Numbered from the stretch's first letter, positions 50,213-61,695 are shown. The stretch is DNA of 64,000 nt from Phanerochaete sordida (GCA_019973155.2 BPQB01000001.1:2170001-2234000); one strand, 5' to 3'. The notes: generated by a model from the letters alone, not told the origin. A program made the numbers and translations.

Positions 50213-51052
50213 CTACAATACTGAGATATAAATGACCCAAAGCAACACGCCACAGACGAAACTGCAGAAACAGCTCAACACCAGGAAGGCCGTGGAAGGC
50301 CCATACTGGGGTGGAGAATACAGAGCTGTGGAAGGATGGGGACTGGAGGAAGGATGTCCTTCGAGACGTGCCATTGTCTGCTGTTCTTGTAGGCTCATGA
50401 GGTGCTCCACCGCGTCCGCATCTCTCCCCATCAGCACCCACCACGAGTGCTTCCGCCCCAGCCCCTCCGTGCTGTTCCCCTCCTTCGCTGGTGGGCGACG
50501 CATGATCCCAGTGTAAAGGCCGTTGAGCCGCGCTGTCTTGGTGAGCACCTGCACGTTCTCGCGCGGGGTGGAGAACAACGTCACCGCGGGGACGCTGCTG
50601 GTGATGAACGATGAGAGCGTTCGGCGGATGCGTGCGGTTGTCGATGATGATGTAGTAGTCCTGACCGAGGCCTGGGAGGTCGTGTAGTTGACCATCTCGA
50701 GCTCCTGAGCGGGTCGTTGGCGGCGCAAGTGATCGTTCGGCAATGTCGAGGGGCCAGCGGTGGGAATGTCGTCGGCGGGCTCTGTCGACACCCAGGTGCA
50801 GGGGGAACCTGAGCGCTCTCGCCTGTACTCTTGCGGTGGCTGCTCAGGGCTGCTCTCGATGTAGTTGGGGTTCTTAAAGTGATAGGTGCCGCCGATGCGC
50901 GGGACGAATTCTGGCGTGGCTTCTCGCGATTTACCGGCCCCCGGGCCTGGGGATTGTCTCGGAGGGCAGATCGGCCAGCCGTGCGGACGCTTGTGACCGG
51001 CCATGGGGGTGTTACAGGTGCGGCACTCGGGTCGCTTTCGTATAGGTGACAT
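50213..51052 (-). CDS. Zinc-knuckle-like, tail-anchored protein, copy 2 (family unknown)
   Basis: Single exon, 279 aa. N-terminus has C10-x2-C13-x6-H20-x8-C29 (core CRTCNTPMAGHKR), like copy 1 at 42439-43194. A disordered region rich in Ser, Thr and Pro follows, then a folded-looking domain around residues 155-235 with VQVLTKTARLNGLYTGI and SWWVLMGRDADAVEHLMSL, the latter aligning with copy 1's AFLVLGMDREAVDALLE. The last 25 residues are strongly hydrophobic (AFLVLSCFCSFVCGVLLW), a better tail anchor than in copy 1. The two proteins share architecture but are diverged in detail, so the duplication is old. Function unknown. Confidence 0.7.
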   Translation of the reverse strand: MSPIRKRPECRTCNTPMAGHKRPHGWPICPPRQSPGPGAGKSREATPEFVPRIGGTYHFKNPNYIESSPEQPPQEYRRERSGSPCTWVSTEPADDIPTAGPSTLPNDHLRRQRPAQELEMVNYTTSQASVRTTTSSSTTARIRRTLSSFITSSVPAVTLFSTPRENVQVLTKTARLNGLYTGIMRRPPAKEGNSTEGLGRKHSWWVLMGRDADAVEHLMSLQEQQTMARLEGHPSSSPHPSTALYSPPQYGPSTAFLVLSCFCSFVCGVLLWVIYISVL

Positions 51053-51620
51053 GTCACGGTCGTTTCAACGGTCTATCGCGGTCTCGTGACGCACAGTCTG
51101 TGGGGGGACGAGGAGGGGGAGCGCGTACGACGCGTCGAGGGGGGAAAAGAGAATTAGGAGTGCGGCGCGTCGGAAATGCCGGGGGATCACTCACCCTCGG
51201 ATTCCTAGCGTGTGGGGCGGGGTGAGCAGGGGGCTGAAAGCGATTACGCAGACGCAGTGCATCCCTCTGGGACTTACACAGGTGAGCTTCACGAGGACTC
51301 GCAGCGATGGAAAAGTCGTCGAGTGCGGGAGGGCGACGTTGCGAAAACGAGGCTCTGGACCACAAAGCGTTCGCGTCCCAAAGCGAGGTCGTGGTTGCTG
51401 TGCAACCCGTTCAACAACTAATAGGCGCCCACGCCTGAGCTAGAAATTCCCCCGCATTTGGTTCCACGCCCGTGTACCGCAAGTCTGTAGCATTGTACTC
51501 GACATCCATCCGCCATCCAGAGGTAACATACAGCAGAGAGAAAACACATGAGAAACATCGGTATCCAAGCAAAGTCATTAGCGTCGGCGATCATGGCAAA
51601 TCATATCATCAAGGGGTTCA
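51053..51620. other. Intergenic, 568 bp
   Basis: Upstream region of zinc-knuckle copy 2 and 3' flank of the K+/H+ antiporter gene. Nothing recognised. Confidence 0.55.
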
Positions 51621-54574
51621 TTAAGAGAGGAACGCCTGCAGGATTAGCAGGCTGGCGTTGACGTTACCAGCCACCAGAGCCGATCCAACGTCTCCAAAGG
51701 TCTTCGTCACTTCCGTGCTGAGCGCCACACCCTTCTCGGTCATGAGTGTTTGCAGCTCATGCGCGTGGGAGTCCACTGCCATCCGCCTCGACCGGCCGAC
51801 GATGACGAGCAGCCTCGACTCGGGATGCTCCGACGCTATGCGAGTGGCGTCGTCGATGGCGGCGTGCAGCACCGTTGACGAGTGCGCTTCGCGGAAGGAG
51901 ACCCTGCTGAGGGCTTCGGAAAGCTCAGGAGCCGTCGACCTCGTATACCTGTCCCATAGTAGATTGTCGGCCGTCTCGCATGCAAGTTGCGTCTGGGTGT
52001 CTCTCAGGGCGTAGACGGTATCCTGAATAGGCGTCTTGGCATGAAATCAACACGTGTGGTCAATAGGGCAAGTGAAAGGGATTACGTACCACGTGTAGGC
52101 CTGGCTTCTTGACCTCCTCCACGGTCGAGACCGGCGTCAAGTCGTCAGACTCTGTCTTGGAGTAACGAACCACGGTGGCGGATACTGAGGGATTCAGACA
52201 GAGCTGGACAACGAATGAAAGTGCAGAACGGTCGTCTGGACCGCCGGAAAACGGCAGGAAGATGTGGACGCCGTTCTGGACGTCGACGGGCTGAGAAAGC
52301 CCACGGTCGACGTAAACTGCGACATCCGTTGTCGCTGTCATGAACATCCGTCGGAAAAACTGGGTCTGCGGAACCGATGTGTTCTGCACTCCGCTGCGGA
52401 GCGAGTCGAAAGGGCTCGGAGCGGAAGGGATGACTGGTGTTGATCCTGACGCTTGGCTGTCAACAACTGCATCGTCGGTAAGAGGTACGCTGGTAGTCCA
52501 GGGGAGGATGAGCATCTGGGAAGATACACCCCTCGTGAAGCTTGCGATGTAGGATGGGAACTCCTCAAAGCCAACGACGGCCAGCGCAGTGGAGACAATC
52601 ATGCGGTTGAGATAGCCGAAGGTACGAATGATGGAGAGAATGGGATCGCTTTGAGCGAGCATGTCGGCGGACTGAGACTTCAGGACCGCCGAAGTGCGCT
52701 CCGTCAGGTCGATCAAACGAAGCACGTCCAGCGAGACGGACGTCGAAGAGCGAGCAGAGTACGTAAGCCCCGGGGGAGTGTGAGGTACTGTCTCCTTTTC
52801 GTTCCCTGAGCCAGCATCGCTGATGACGGGGGTGGATGGAACAGCGGTCGATGAGGGTTGAAGGAGGAGGGTAAAGGTCATTAGAGTAGGTAGCTGCTCT
52901 ATCCTATCGACAACCATGGCAAACTTGGTCTTGATGCCATCTGTGAAGTAGGAAGGCTGACCAGCCTCGACGCCTATGTGAGAATTGCTTCGGTTCTTGC
53001 TGATGGACAGAGACTTGGTGCGGTACCTCTCCGGATAGAAGAGAAGAGTGAGGGGCGTGGTGATGAATGTGAGGACGAGGGCATGCAGAACGAACATGGA
53101 GAACGTCCGCGTGTCCAAGATGCCCGCGGAGAGGCCAACGTTGAGCACGATTAGTTCCACCAGACCCTTGCAACTCATCAAGGATCCGACCGCTCCAGAC
53201 TCACGGAAGGAGAAGCCGCAGAGTTTGGCGGTTACGGAGCATGCAAGGAACTTGGAGAAGAAGGCTACGGTGCAGATAAGGATGGTGTAGCCCCATGTGA
53301 TGCCGTTGTCCAAGAGCCCAAGGTTGGTCTTCAAACCTGAGAACACGAAGTACTGTAACGCCGTGTAAGCGGACGCGGGAGTTGGATAGAGCAAGACTTA
53401 CCAGTGGCAGGAAGAGCAGCGAAACCAAATCTTCCAGTTTCTCCACTAGGGAGATCGCGAAACCGTTGTCCTTGGGAATGATCAGGCCAGCAAGGAATCC
53501 ACCGAAGATGGCGTGGATACCGATGATGTCTGTAAAGAATGCTGAGAATAGAACGAGGACGAGGGTAGTTGCCATCATCAGGGTCGAGGGGTGTCCACGC
53601 TCAAGGCTTCCCGTACGGCGTGCGAGCCAACGGTATCCCCAGCGAACCGGTAGGAGAAGGAAGATGGTGTATCCGACCGCGGTGAGAAGGACCCATAGCG
53701 CGGTGAGGCCGCTGTCGGCGTTGACGAGGGCGACGGTCAGGGCGAGGAGAATCCATCCGACAACCTAAAAGTCCATCAGCGAAGCAAGTGCGGACGCGTT
53801 ATCTGTGCGGCCTACATCGTTTCCCACTCCTGCAGCAAGGACGACCGCACCCACGGTGTCGTCGAGGAGCTTGAGCTCAGTCAGGATGCGACAGAGCACA
53901 GGGAACGCAGTAATGCCGACGGCCACAGCCACAAATAGCAGGAAGTAGCCGTAGTTGACCGAGGGGTCAATGAACTGGTGGTAAATCGGGACGCCAAGAG
54001 CGGCCCCCAAGCCAAGAGGGACGACCAACCCGGCGGCAGATATGAGCATGGAGGCCTTGAAATGACGCTTGATAATCTGAACATCGATTTCGAGGCCAAC
54101 CAGGAATAAGAAGAAAACCACGCCGATAGTGGAGGTGAGGTTGAGCATAACCCAAGAGGTCGTCGGGAAGATCTTGTTCGAGAAATTGGGGATGCGACCC
54201 ATTACTGAGGGGCCTAAGAGGACGCCTCCGATGACCTCTGCAATGACTCTGGGCTGTCTAATGCGCGAGAGGAAGAGCGCCAGCAACTGAATCATGGCCA
54301 AGATAATGACTAGGGAGTAGCATGAGTACGCGGGGAATTTGAGAGGTCAAGGCGGGTCACGTACTGACTTGGATGACCCAGAGGCGGAAGGGGTCATTGG
54401 TGTTGTAGTCTGCTGGGTTGTCGCCGGCGAAGATGCCCGCCTATACGACCGGTTAGCAATGTGCAGGGCATCGAGGTGGCGAGGGCGCACCTGCTCAGGA
54501 GCCTCTTCAACTGCCCTGCGAACATGGCGGAGGACGTCGACCGCCTCAAGAAGCTGGGCCGTCAGTTCCCCCAT
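51621..54574 (-). CDS. KHA1: K+/H+ antiporter, Kha1-like (CPA2 family)
   Basis: Six inferred exons: 54491-54574, 54365-54440, 53816-54309, 53402-53764, 52090-53352, 51621-52022; 2682 nt, 893 aa. It starts MGELTAQLLEAVDVLRHVRR, then AGIFAGDNPADYNTNDPFRLWVIQ, the usual Kha1 entry to the membrane domain. About twelve transmembrane helices follow with CPA motifs: RIRQPRVIAEVIGGVLLGPS, VVFFLFLVGLEID, AVAVGITAFPVLCRIL, AAGVGNDVVGWILLAL (conserved ion-binding ND), FGGFLAGLIIP, GLVELIVLNVGL. The C-terminal half is a cytosolic region with two universal-stress/nucleotide-binding-like segments. Yeast Kha1 resides in the Golgi/endosomes and controls luminal pH and K+. A TATATAT element is at 54661-54668. 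Confidence 0.92.
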
Positions 54575-55106
54575 GGTGGTTGGAAACAAGGGTAGACTGG
54601 TCGGTGTCTCAGTCCCTCGAGTTGAGAGTTTGGTCCGGGAAGCGGCACCAACGCGATTGGATATATATGGCGCCCCGCAGCCGCTCAGGCTAACATTCGA
54701 TCTGAGCGGCCAAGAGCACGGAGGGCCCTAGCGTTCTGTGGCGTTCTATGCCCCTAGCACCGGCCATTTGTCCAAGGGTTGGACGGCGGGTGCCTGGCGT
54801 CGTCGTGGTCGGGAGAAAGGTGCGGAGGCTCCGCGCGAGGAAGCTTGCATTCCCGAACCCGCCTCGGCAACTCGGAGTCTCAGGAACCACCGCAGACCAG
54901 CGTCTCTGACGTAGCGCATCCCCGGTCTCGTGCTGGGAAATTCCATATCTATTGTCATAATATACTGGCACGACTATACTATACAGCTGAGTACAAGCAG
55001 AGGGAGGAGGCAAAGATGGAGGCTAACGCGGCCAGATTCGCAGCGGACGATCCTTCAGATACAAAACGCTGTGCAGCGCCAACTGTGCGCGGCGAGTGTG
55101 GCATAA
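54575..55106. other. Intergenic, 532 bp
   Basis: Promoter side of the antiporter gene and 3' flank of BUD31, both minus-strand. Apart from the TATA-like element nothing recognised. Confidence 0.55.
54661..54668 (-). promoter_or_regulatory. TATA-like element of the KHA1-like gene
   Basis: ATATATAT, about 90 bp upstream of the ATG at 54574. Confidence 0.4.
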
Positions 55107-55776
55107 TCACGAGTCGGAGCTGCACCCACGACAGCCTAGACGTAAAAACATGGGGCTATCAGATAAACTTTCTCCGACCAGAGCTTCTGACCGTGACTGA
55201 CCACAGTGGACGCATTCAACTACCGTTCCAGGACGGACTTGTGCCTTGGGTACACGACAAATGCATGTTGAGCCTTGGTAGTTCATGTCCTATCGCAGAT
55301 GGATCAGCCTGGCTCATCTTCCATGAACGTAACACTGACCCTAGTTTGGATGCAGCGAATGCAGCAAAGTTTCTCATACCCAGCCTTCTTCCATTTGGCA
55401 ATGAGGCTATGACAGTGTGAGCATAAGTACTCGAAGACAAGTTCTAGAGTGCGTACTTTGCGTCTGCGTAGCCCTCTTTCAACAGCCAGTCATAAAGCTC
55501 TCTGCTTATGGCTTCTCGCTTGTAGTACAACTCATAGATGTATCTTGAGCGAGTATGGGAGATCCTCATAATGGGCCAAAGTGACTCTGCCTTGCGCTTG
55601 CCCTCGTGCGACTCATTCTCTGCGTCACGCATCTTCTTGGCATAGTCTTCGAGGATCTAATGACGGAGACGAGTGAGCGACGGTAACGCATGCATACAAG
55701 CAGCTGTACGCACACCTTCAATGTCCTCAAAGCCCTCTGGGGGCTTCTTGGTCCTCGTTGTGCGAATCTTGGGCAT
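55107..55776 (-). CDS. BUD31: BUD31/G10 splicing factor
   Basis: Small, highly conserved spliceosome component (SF3b/B-complex associated). Five inferred exons: 55714-55776, 55457-55656, 55340-55406, 55202-55289, 55107-55135; 447 nt, 148 aa, a length typical of the family. The N-terminus [20 protein letters not shown] and the block [20 protein letters not shown] are near-invariant in eukaryotes. The C-terminal half carries the zinc-binding Cys clusters [14 protein letters not shown] and VECVHCGCRGC. The last exon is only 29 nt. Reading exon 2 without splicing would end the protein early at ADAKYAL, so the intron at 55407-55456 is required. Divergent from the TB2/DP1/HVA22 gene. Confidence 0.96.
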
Positions 55777-56122
55777 GGTGGTTGTAGGCGAACCTGCCTG
55801 CGGTGAGCAGGCTCTGCGCGCTTCCCTTTCCGGGTCTCGGACACGTGATCCGCCTCGTGGTGCGCGCCCCGTTCCAGCGCTAATAAGGACGCGCTCTCGT
55901 GGGACGAACCACCACCGGCCTCTCGACCATTTCGCTTCCAGCGGCGCTGCGGACAACAGCTATTCACTCTGTACCGCAGCCCAGCAACCCAACGCTCTAA
56001 CTTATACCTCTGGGTTCTTCTCATCTTCGTCTGCGCAGCGACTGCACAGCTCACGGACACGTCGACGGCAACGGCACTCTATCTGGTCTTGTGCCGCCGA
56101 CACCTCGGGAGGTCGCTCTAAC
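55777..56122. promoter_or_regulatory. Shared divergent promoter (BUD31 / TB2-DP1-HVA22)
   Basis: 346 bp between ATGs; no TATA box seen. Confidence 0.45.
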
Positions 56123-57926
56123 ATGGGGCTCGTCGTTCCTCTCGTTCGGCTATGCTACGTGGCGTATAACGTTTATGAAACCTTCAAGACACTGAAACTT
56201 CCCGCTGGGTCATCGCGTAATGGAGGAAAGCCTACTGTACGGGCGATGAGCCAGAGGAAACGTGCGATGAAAGGTTGTCTGGCGATCTGGCTAGTATGGG
56301 TGAGTTCTGTTTCCCGGGCAACTCGCATTCCTTTCTGAATCTTTGCAGTGTTGCTATGTCGCATATGAGCGCACGATAGACGGCATCGTTGGGATGTTCA
56401 TACCATTCTACAGTGAAATCAAAGCCATCGTGATATTGTTCTTCTTACTCACTCGAGCAAGGGTACGTCTCCCCGATTTTTGTTCAAAATCCCTTACGAA
56501 CTTCTCACTATAGGGTGCCGAACCGGTGTATCTGCACATCCTGCGGCCCGTGGTCAAGCCATACACAGCCACTCTTGACACTATGCTCGAGTTCATAACC
56601 CAAGTTGGAGACCTCATATTCCTCCTATGCGCCGTGCCTATCCACATGGTAGCGTCCGCATACAGCGCCGTCCGGCGCCGATTGTCCTGGCGGACATCCG
56701 CAGCTACTGAGGAGACCAAGGCGCCAGAAGTTCCTGTCGAAGAGAAGCAGCAAGGCGTGTCTGAACATGGTGAAACACGCACCAGAAAGCGCGCCTTGCA
56801 CAACGCACATCTCAAGGCCGCTGCGGAACCGCCTTCCCCTGAAGTGAGTATCTACGCCACGCCGAGGGCAGCTCCAGAACTGTGGCAACCACCTCCGGCT
56901 GCATTTGAAGACTCGCCGCCGCGTTCGCACGTTGGTCTGCCTACGCCTCCCGCTGAAGACCGACAGAGCAAGCCCAAGTATGTTGACGAGTGGCGGCAAT
57001 ACGAGGCCTTCCCTTCTGCCTGGCCGGCAAGCCCACAGTCGAATATTTCTGGTTTGCCATCCGAGTCCCTTCCATCATTCGATGAGATGCTGGCCAATGC
57101 TGCCAAGGCGCCTCAGCAGGGTTTTCGGCGGTCGCTCCAGTCGTCGCGTGAGTCGCTGAACCCCGACTCCGATGGACACTTGAGCGACGACCGCGAAGAA
57201 CAGACTGGGGTTCACACTGACGAGGAGATGGAGATGGACGAGGATTACGACGACGAAGATGACTTCAACGTGACGCTCCGCACGCCCTACCCCCTGTCTC
57301 GCATCATGAACGTATCCGGCATGACTGCCTCCATGGAAGAGGATTCCTACGACGAGTCTACTGGCATCAGCACCACCGATTACGACTCTCCTCTTCGGAC
57401 GCGGACCAACTCCGATGCTTCTGCCCCTCCCTTCGACGACTCTCCTTCTACAGCCAAGAAGCGACGCCTGCCCTCGCCAGGGCGTCCGACACAAGCCGTG
57501 CGTCCCGCCATGCGGGACAGGGTGGGCACACAGGACACCATCCGCGCGAAAGCTGCGCCGATGCGTGCGGGTGTCCGTGCCCCGCTCGTCACGCGGAAGC
57601 AGAGCAGCAGGAGCGAGTCCTCCGCAACGGAAGCCCAGGCGTCAGAGGACGCGGACGACACAAGCGTGATGAAGAAACGGCTGGTGGAGGCAAAGCCCAA
57701 GTCCCGCCCTGGGACTGTCCGCCCCGTCACGACGAAGGTTGGAGAGAACAAGGTTCCTCCCAGGAAGATTCCTACGACCACCGTTCCCCGTGGGCCTGTG
57801 CGCCCCGCGACCAATGGTGGTGCTAGACCAGCGCCGAAGCTGGCTACTGCGAGTAGTAAGGACTCGACGAAGACGCGGGTAGAAGGGAAGGTGACAGAGA
57901 AGAGTGCTGCAGGTACCAATGATTGA
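56123..57926 (+). CDS. TB2/DP1/HVA22 (REEP/Yop1) family ER-shaping protein with long disordered tail
   Basis: Three inferred exons: 56123-56299, 56349-56462, 56514-57926; 1704 nt, 567 aa. Residues 1-120 contain the family hairpins: YNVYETFKTLKL, AIWLVWCCYVAYERTIDGIVGMFIPFYSEIKAIVILFFLLTRARG and EPVYLHILRPVVKPY. Members wedge into the ER membrane and promote tubule curvature. The following about 440 residues are disordered: Pro/Ser-rich, with an acidic patch (DEEMEMDEDYDDEDD) and a basic Pro/Arg/Thr-rich C-terminus. Yeast Yop1 is only 180 aa; long-tailed forms are frequent in mushrooms. Start chosen as first ATG, with the hairpin beginning almost at once. Confidence 0.88.
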
Positions 57927-58269
57927 ACCACTGCTTGAACCCCAACATCGATCCTTTCTGCTTGGTCTCAGACCATTAGACTTTCGCATTCACATATATA
58001 TTTACCGCATTGGTTTACACCTCACCACACCGCATCCATCATCCATGCATTTCACAACTGTTCGCTCTGTGTACACTATAATGCACCTCTTGTCCTTGCC
58101 CGATGTGCAATGCCTGTGTTGTGATTAGCTGAGAGCCAATATTACCTGGCGTCCGAGGTGCGATCTTGCAGACCTGCCAAAAGCGTCATCGCCGGCAATT
58201 GGCGCCCCGCTTTCGTCCTACACCCGCTCGGCGTCCACGACCTCCTCGACCTCGAATACTCTGCCCAAC
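57927..58269. other. Intergenic, 343 bp
   Basis: 3' flank of the HVA22-type gene and promoter of the NDUFA1-like gene. A CCAAT motif is visible near 58134-58138. No gene. Confidence 0.5.
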
Positions 58270-58686
58270 ATGCCGGTGCCATGGGAGGCTCTCATCCCGT
58301 TCGGTGTGCAGCCAGCTGCTATGCACTAAAACATGGCTCGTATTCACGTTGTTCCCAGGTCTCGTCACGACCATGTTCGCCGCGGCGGGCACGCTCTTCA
58401 ACATCTCTAAGAGGGCACAGAACCAGGGCAAGGTGCGTGCTACGTGGGGTGATTACCTTTGCGGTCTCATAAACTCTACGAATCAGCCTGTCCGCTACCA
58501 CATCGACGCATGGGACGAGATGATGATGGACCGCGACAAGCGGTTGACCGGGCACGAGCGGGGGCAATCAGTGAGTCGTGTGTAGCTTTCCCCGAACATG
58601 CCACTAACGTTCAGCAGGACGAGGCCACGGCACCCGAGGACTTTGCGACGAACAGCGTCTGGTATACACAGAAGGTCGTCAGATAA
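58270..58686 (+). CDS. Complex I accessory subunit, NDUFA1/MWFE-like
   Basis: Four inferred exons: 58270-58303, 58359-58432, 58487-58570, 58618-58686; 261 nt, 86 aa. It starts MPVPWEALIPFG, then one transmembrane helix (LVTTMFAAAGTLFNI) and a matrix/intermembrane tail RYHIDAWDEMMMDRDKRLTGHERGQS, the pattern of fungal NDUFA1-like subunits of mitochondrial NADH:ubiquinone oxidoreductase. The last acceptor is a tandem CAGCAG (58612-58617), both in frame, so forms with or without one extra Gln are possible. Convergent with the lipoate ligase gene. Confidence 0.85.
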
Positions 58687-58825
58687 TAGAAGTCTCCTGT
58701 GCGTTGCTGTCGATACCGCGTTCAACCTGCTCTTCTTTCCGGACATGCACCGTTGTGTGATGCAGCCGTAGCTCCCGAACAACAGACGAGGGCCATCCCG
58801 AGGCATTATCCAAGACAACGACACG

Positions 58826-60280
58826 CTATCTAGACATTTCGACGCGCAACCATCCCCACACCTCCCTCCTCTTCTCGCTCCCTTCCAGGCCGAGCACACT
58901 CTCATCAACGAACGCGTACTTCTGGCCCTGCAGCTTCGAACCCATGTCCGCCAGCTCCGATGCTATCGCTGCGTCTGTGGAAGACTCCAGCGCGCATTTC
59001 AAAATGATACCGTGCTTTGAGCGAAGCTTCGCAGTCTGCGTGGTGAATAGGGTCAGGCCTGCCCACGCGCCAGGCAGTGAGCCCTCTTACCACTGATCCC
59101 CAAGCGAAGTCCATGTCGATGGTGTATTTGAACTCTGGTGTCTGGCCGAACGCCCAGTCCCATCGCTTGCGAAAGTGTCAGTGCTGCTGTACCCCGCCCT
59201 CGAAGTCGCCGACCTACCGACAGTTCCGCCATGCCATCGCGGATGTACGGGATGGATTTTGCTTCTGCGGTCTCTTCAACCTCGTGCACCTGCGCAGGGT
59301 CAGTATGCTAGGAGACGATCTGAGGAGCACTTCCTACCTCCTCACGGATACCGTAGTGATATTGGAACACGTCAATGACGGCCTGTACGAAGCCTTCATA
59401 GTGGACATCTGGGTTGAATTGCTGAAGGTTGCGGACGGGTGAGCGCACTGAGGCTACGCCTTTCGTCTCCATTGTGGGCTGTGCGGGTGCATCATCAGGA
59501 CCAGACGGTAGACAGCACGATCCCTTCATACCTTGTTAACGCGCAGCACGTTTCCTAGCGTGTCCAGACGCGTCGAGATGAGCATCGTACCGTGGTGGTA
59601 GGCACGGTTGTTGATGATCTTGTACGCTGAGCCTGAGACGTGTGCGGACGTAAGGCGTAGACCAACTCCCGGTGCAGGACTGGACCTATCTTCTCCTGGC
59701 CGACGCATATGTCGTTACGGTCGTTGAGTACCGCGTCGACTCCCAGTAGACGGACGGCCTTGAGCACGATCTGGCCCGTCTCGTTCCGGTCAAAGGAGGA
59801 CCGCGGCAGGTGTATCGAGAAGTTCGTGTTCCCCAGATCCTGCCACCACTTGAGCGTACGACTCTATCAGAGTAGCTCGAAGACGTACGTGGAACACTGT
59901 GCCTCCGCCACTGCGCCTGCGAATCCAAGGTATCCCAGCGGACTCGGCCGCATGCAGGTTGACCTCCTTCCAAGGATTCTGGTTGCGACCGACCACGATG
60001 CACGGATCGTCGCGGTATATGAGCAGCAGCGGGTCCTTGTGTGCCTTGTGTCTGAAGAGCCTTTGAGACCAGGGGCCGAGTGAGCGAGTTGACCCGCACA
60101 ACAGACGAGACCTACAGACCAGTCTTCGAACGTGAGGTTGAAGTACGGGTTCGTGGACTTGGAGACATAGATAGAGTGGTCAGGACTCAGCATGCGCGTG
60201 GGGCATGCTGAGAAATGCCGTATGCCTGCTAAGCAAGTCCTGAGCGTGCTCGCATGGCGAAGAGATGTCTGCCCGAGCAT
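58826..60280 (-). CDS. AIM22: Lipoate-protein ligase (LplA-like), mitochondrial
   Basis: Eight inferred exons: 60120-60280, 59889-60060, 59686-59839, 59532-59632, 59338-59478, 59218-59289, 59091-59165, 58826-59035; 1086 nt, 361 aa. The chosen start gives a presequence rich in Arg, Ser and Thr (MLGQTSLRHASTLRTCLAGI); another in-frame ATG is at 60361. The catalytic domain has STNPYFNLTFEDWLFRH, LLIYRDDPCIVVGRNQNPW, the RRRSGGGTVFHDLGNTNFS lipoyl/biotin-ligase fold signature, NDICVGQEKIGSAYKI and HHGTMLISTRL. The C-terminal accessory domain follows (WDWAFGQTPEFKY). It attaches lipoyl groups to E2 subunits and GcvH in mitochondria, as yeast Aim22 does. Confidence 0.93.
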
Positions 60281-60449
60281 GCGGGCAAGGGCAAAGTGCG
60301 CAAGTACTAGCGGAGCGCCCGTCGAGATGTGGCGACTCGGAAGGAGCGGGTTTGCGAGCACTCAAACGGCGCGCGAGCGGGGATGGACGTATGCATCGTG
60401 CCAAAGAAAAGTACAAGACAAGGAGCAGTAGGTATAGAGGACAACAGCA

Positions 60450-61695
60450 CTAGTCGTCCGAGAGCTGTGTCAGTTCGCTATCGAGGTCGGACTCGCTCGC
60501 CTCACCCTCTTCAAGCTCTTCTCTGACCTTCTTCTTCACTGGTACCTTCTCCTCCGGTTCCTCTGCAAGTTCGCCCATTTCCACATCATCGTCATCCGCC
60601 TCGCCCTCCTCCTGTTCCTCTGTCTGTCCACCTGTCGAGGGTGTCGGCGTTGGCGCCGTGGTTTGCGGGGTCGTTATGCGCGAAGTAGGTGCGCCAGGGA
60701 CATTTGGGACAAATGGCTGTGCAGCGGGGTTCAGGATTTTCGATGACATAGGACTACCCTCTGCCTCCTTGCTGGCTTCAGGCGTTTCCGAGATCTCGCC
60801 TGTCTCTTCGCGGGTTCGTGGCTCCAGTGGTGTGTCTGTCTCCTCGCTAGGTGGTACCTCAGGAACAGGCGTGGCGTTTTGTGCTTGTTCGATGGCATCG
60901 ATATCTGGGTTGGCCAAGAGGCGAAGGTCTCGGATGTGGGTGATGACAACGTCCAGCGCGGACTGTTGTGCTTGCAATACCCGTGTCTGTTCTTCGTGTT
61001 CGGCTCGTACCGCAGTCATGTCACTCTCAAGCGACTTGATTGTCCTATGCGAAAAGGTGAGTAACGTCGGACTTGGACAACATGGATAGACGTACTGCTC
61101 GAGCTCTTCACGGGTCGGTATAGCATTAATCTTCTCGGCGATCACGTCGTACTCCATCTTTCGTCTCCGCTGCACTTGAGCGTACTCGAGGGACTGCTTG
61201 AGCTCGTCAATCTGGCTTTGCAATTGGACGCGCTCGTTTTCTATGCAGGTCAGCTAGATGATACACAAAGACGAAGCCCCCACTCACCAATGCGCTCCTT
61301 CTCTCTCTGATATTCCTCGACCTGCCTCGCTTCCGCCTCGCATACCATAAGGCTCTTCTTGAGGGACAAGTGGAACGACGCAAGCTCGACCAAGAACGCT
61401 TCTCTTGCATCGTCCACCGAGCTCGCAGTTGTGGGAGAAGGCGGGACCACTGCTTCATATGCCACCGACGTGTAGCCATGGAATTTCTTGGTCACTCTTC
61501 GTAGGGCCTTCTCGTCATTTGTAATGCGGGTGTGAAGGATACTGTCTTCAGAAAGTAGCGCGACGTTGCGGTGAGATTGGCAGTCGCGAGTGGGCAGGCC
61601 GACTTGCCTTCCTGCTGTATCGTCATGGGGGGGATCACGACCGACTGCCCTGGGGTTGCCCCAGGCTGAGTTTGTGGTTCTGGTACTGCTGCCAT
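60450..61695 (-). CDS. THOC7: THO complex subunit 7
   Basis: Subunit of THO/TREX, which packages nascent mRNA and couples transcription to export. Four inferred exons: 61608-61695, 61288-61545, 61096-61240, 60450-61044; 1086 nt, 361 aa. The core motif ILHTRITNDEKALRRVTKKFHGYTS is diagnostic. Next comes FLVELASFHLSLKKSLMVCEAEARQVEEY and a long coiled coil (RVQLQSQIDELKQSLEYAQVQRRRKMEYDVIAEKIN...). The last about 120 residues are acidic/Pro-rich and disordered. Intron 1 (61546-61607) begins GCAAGT, so it appears to be a GC-AG intron; no GT donor restores the conserved start. The exact first Met (61695 or the in-frame Met before TIQQE) is uncertain. Confidence 0.9.
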
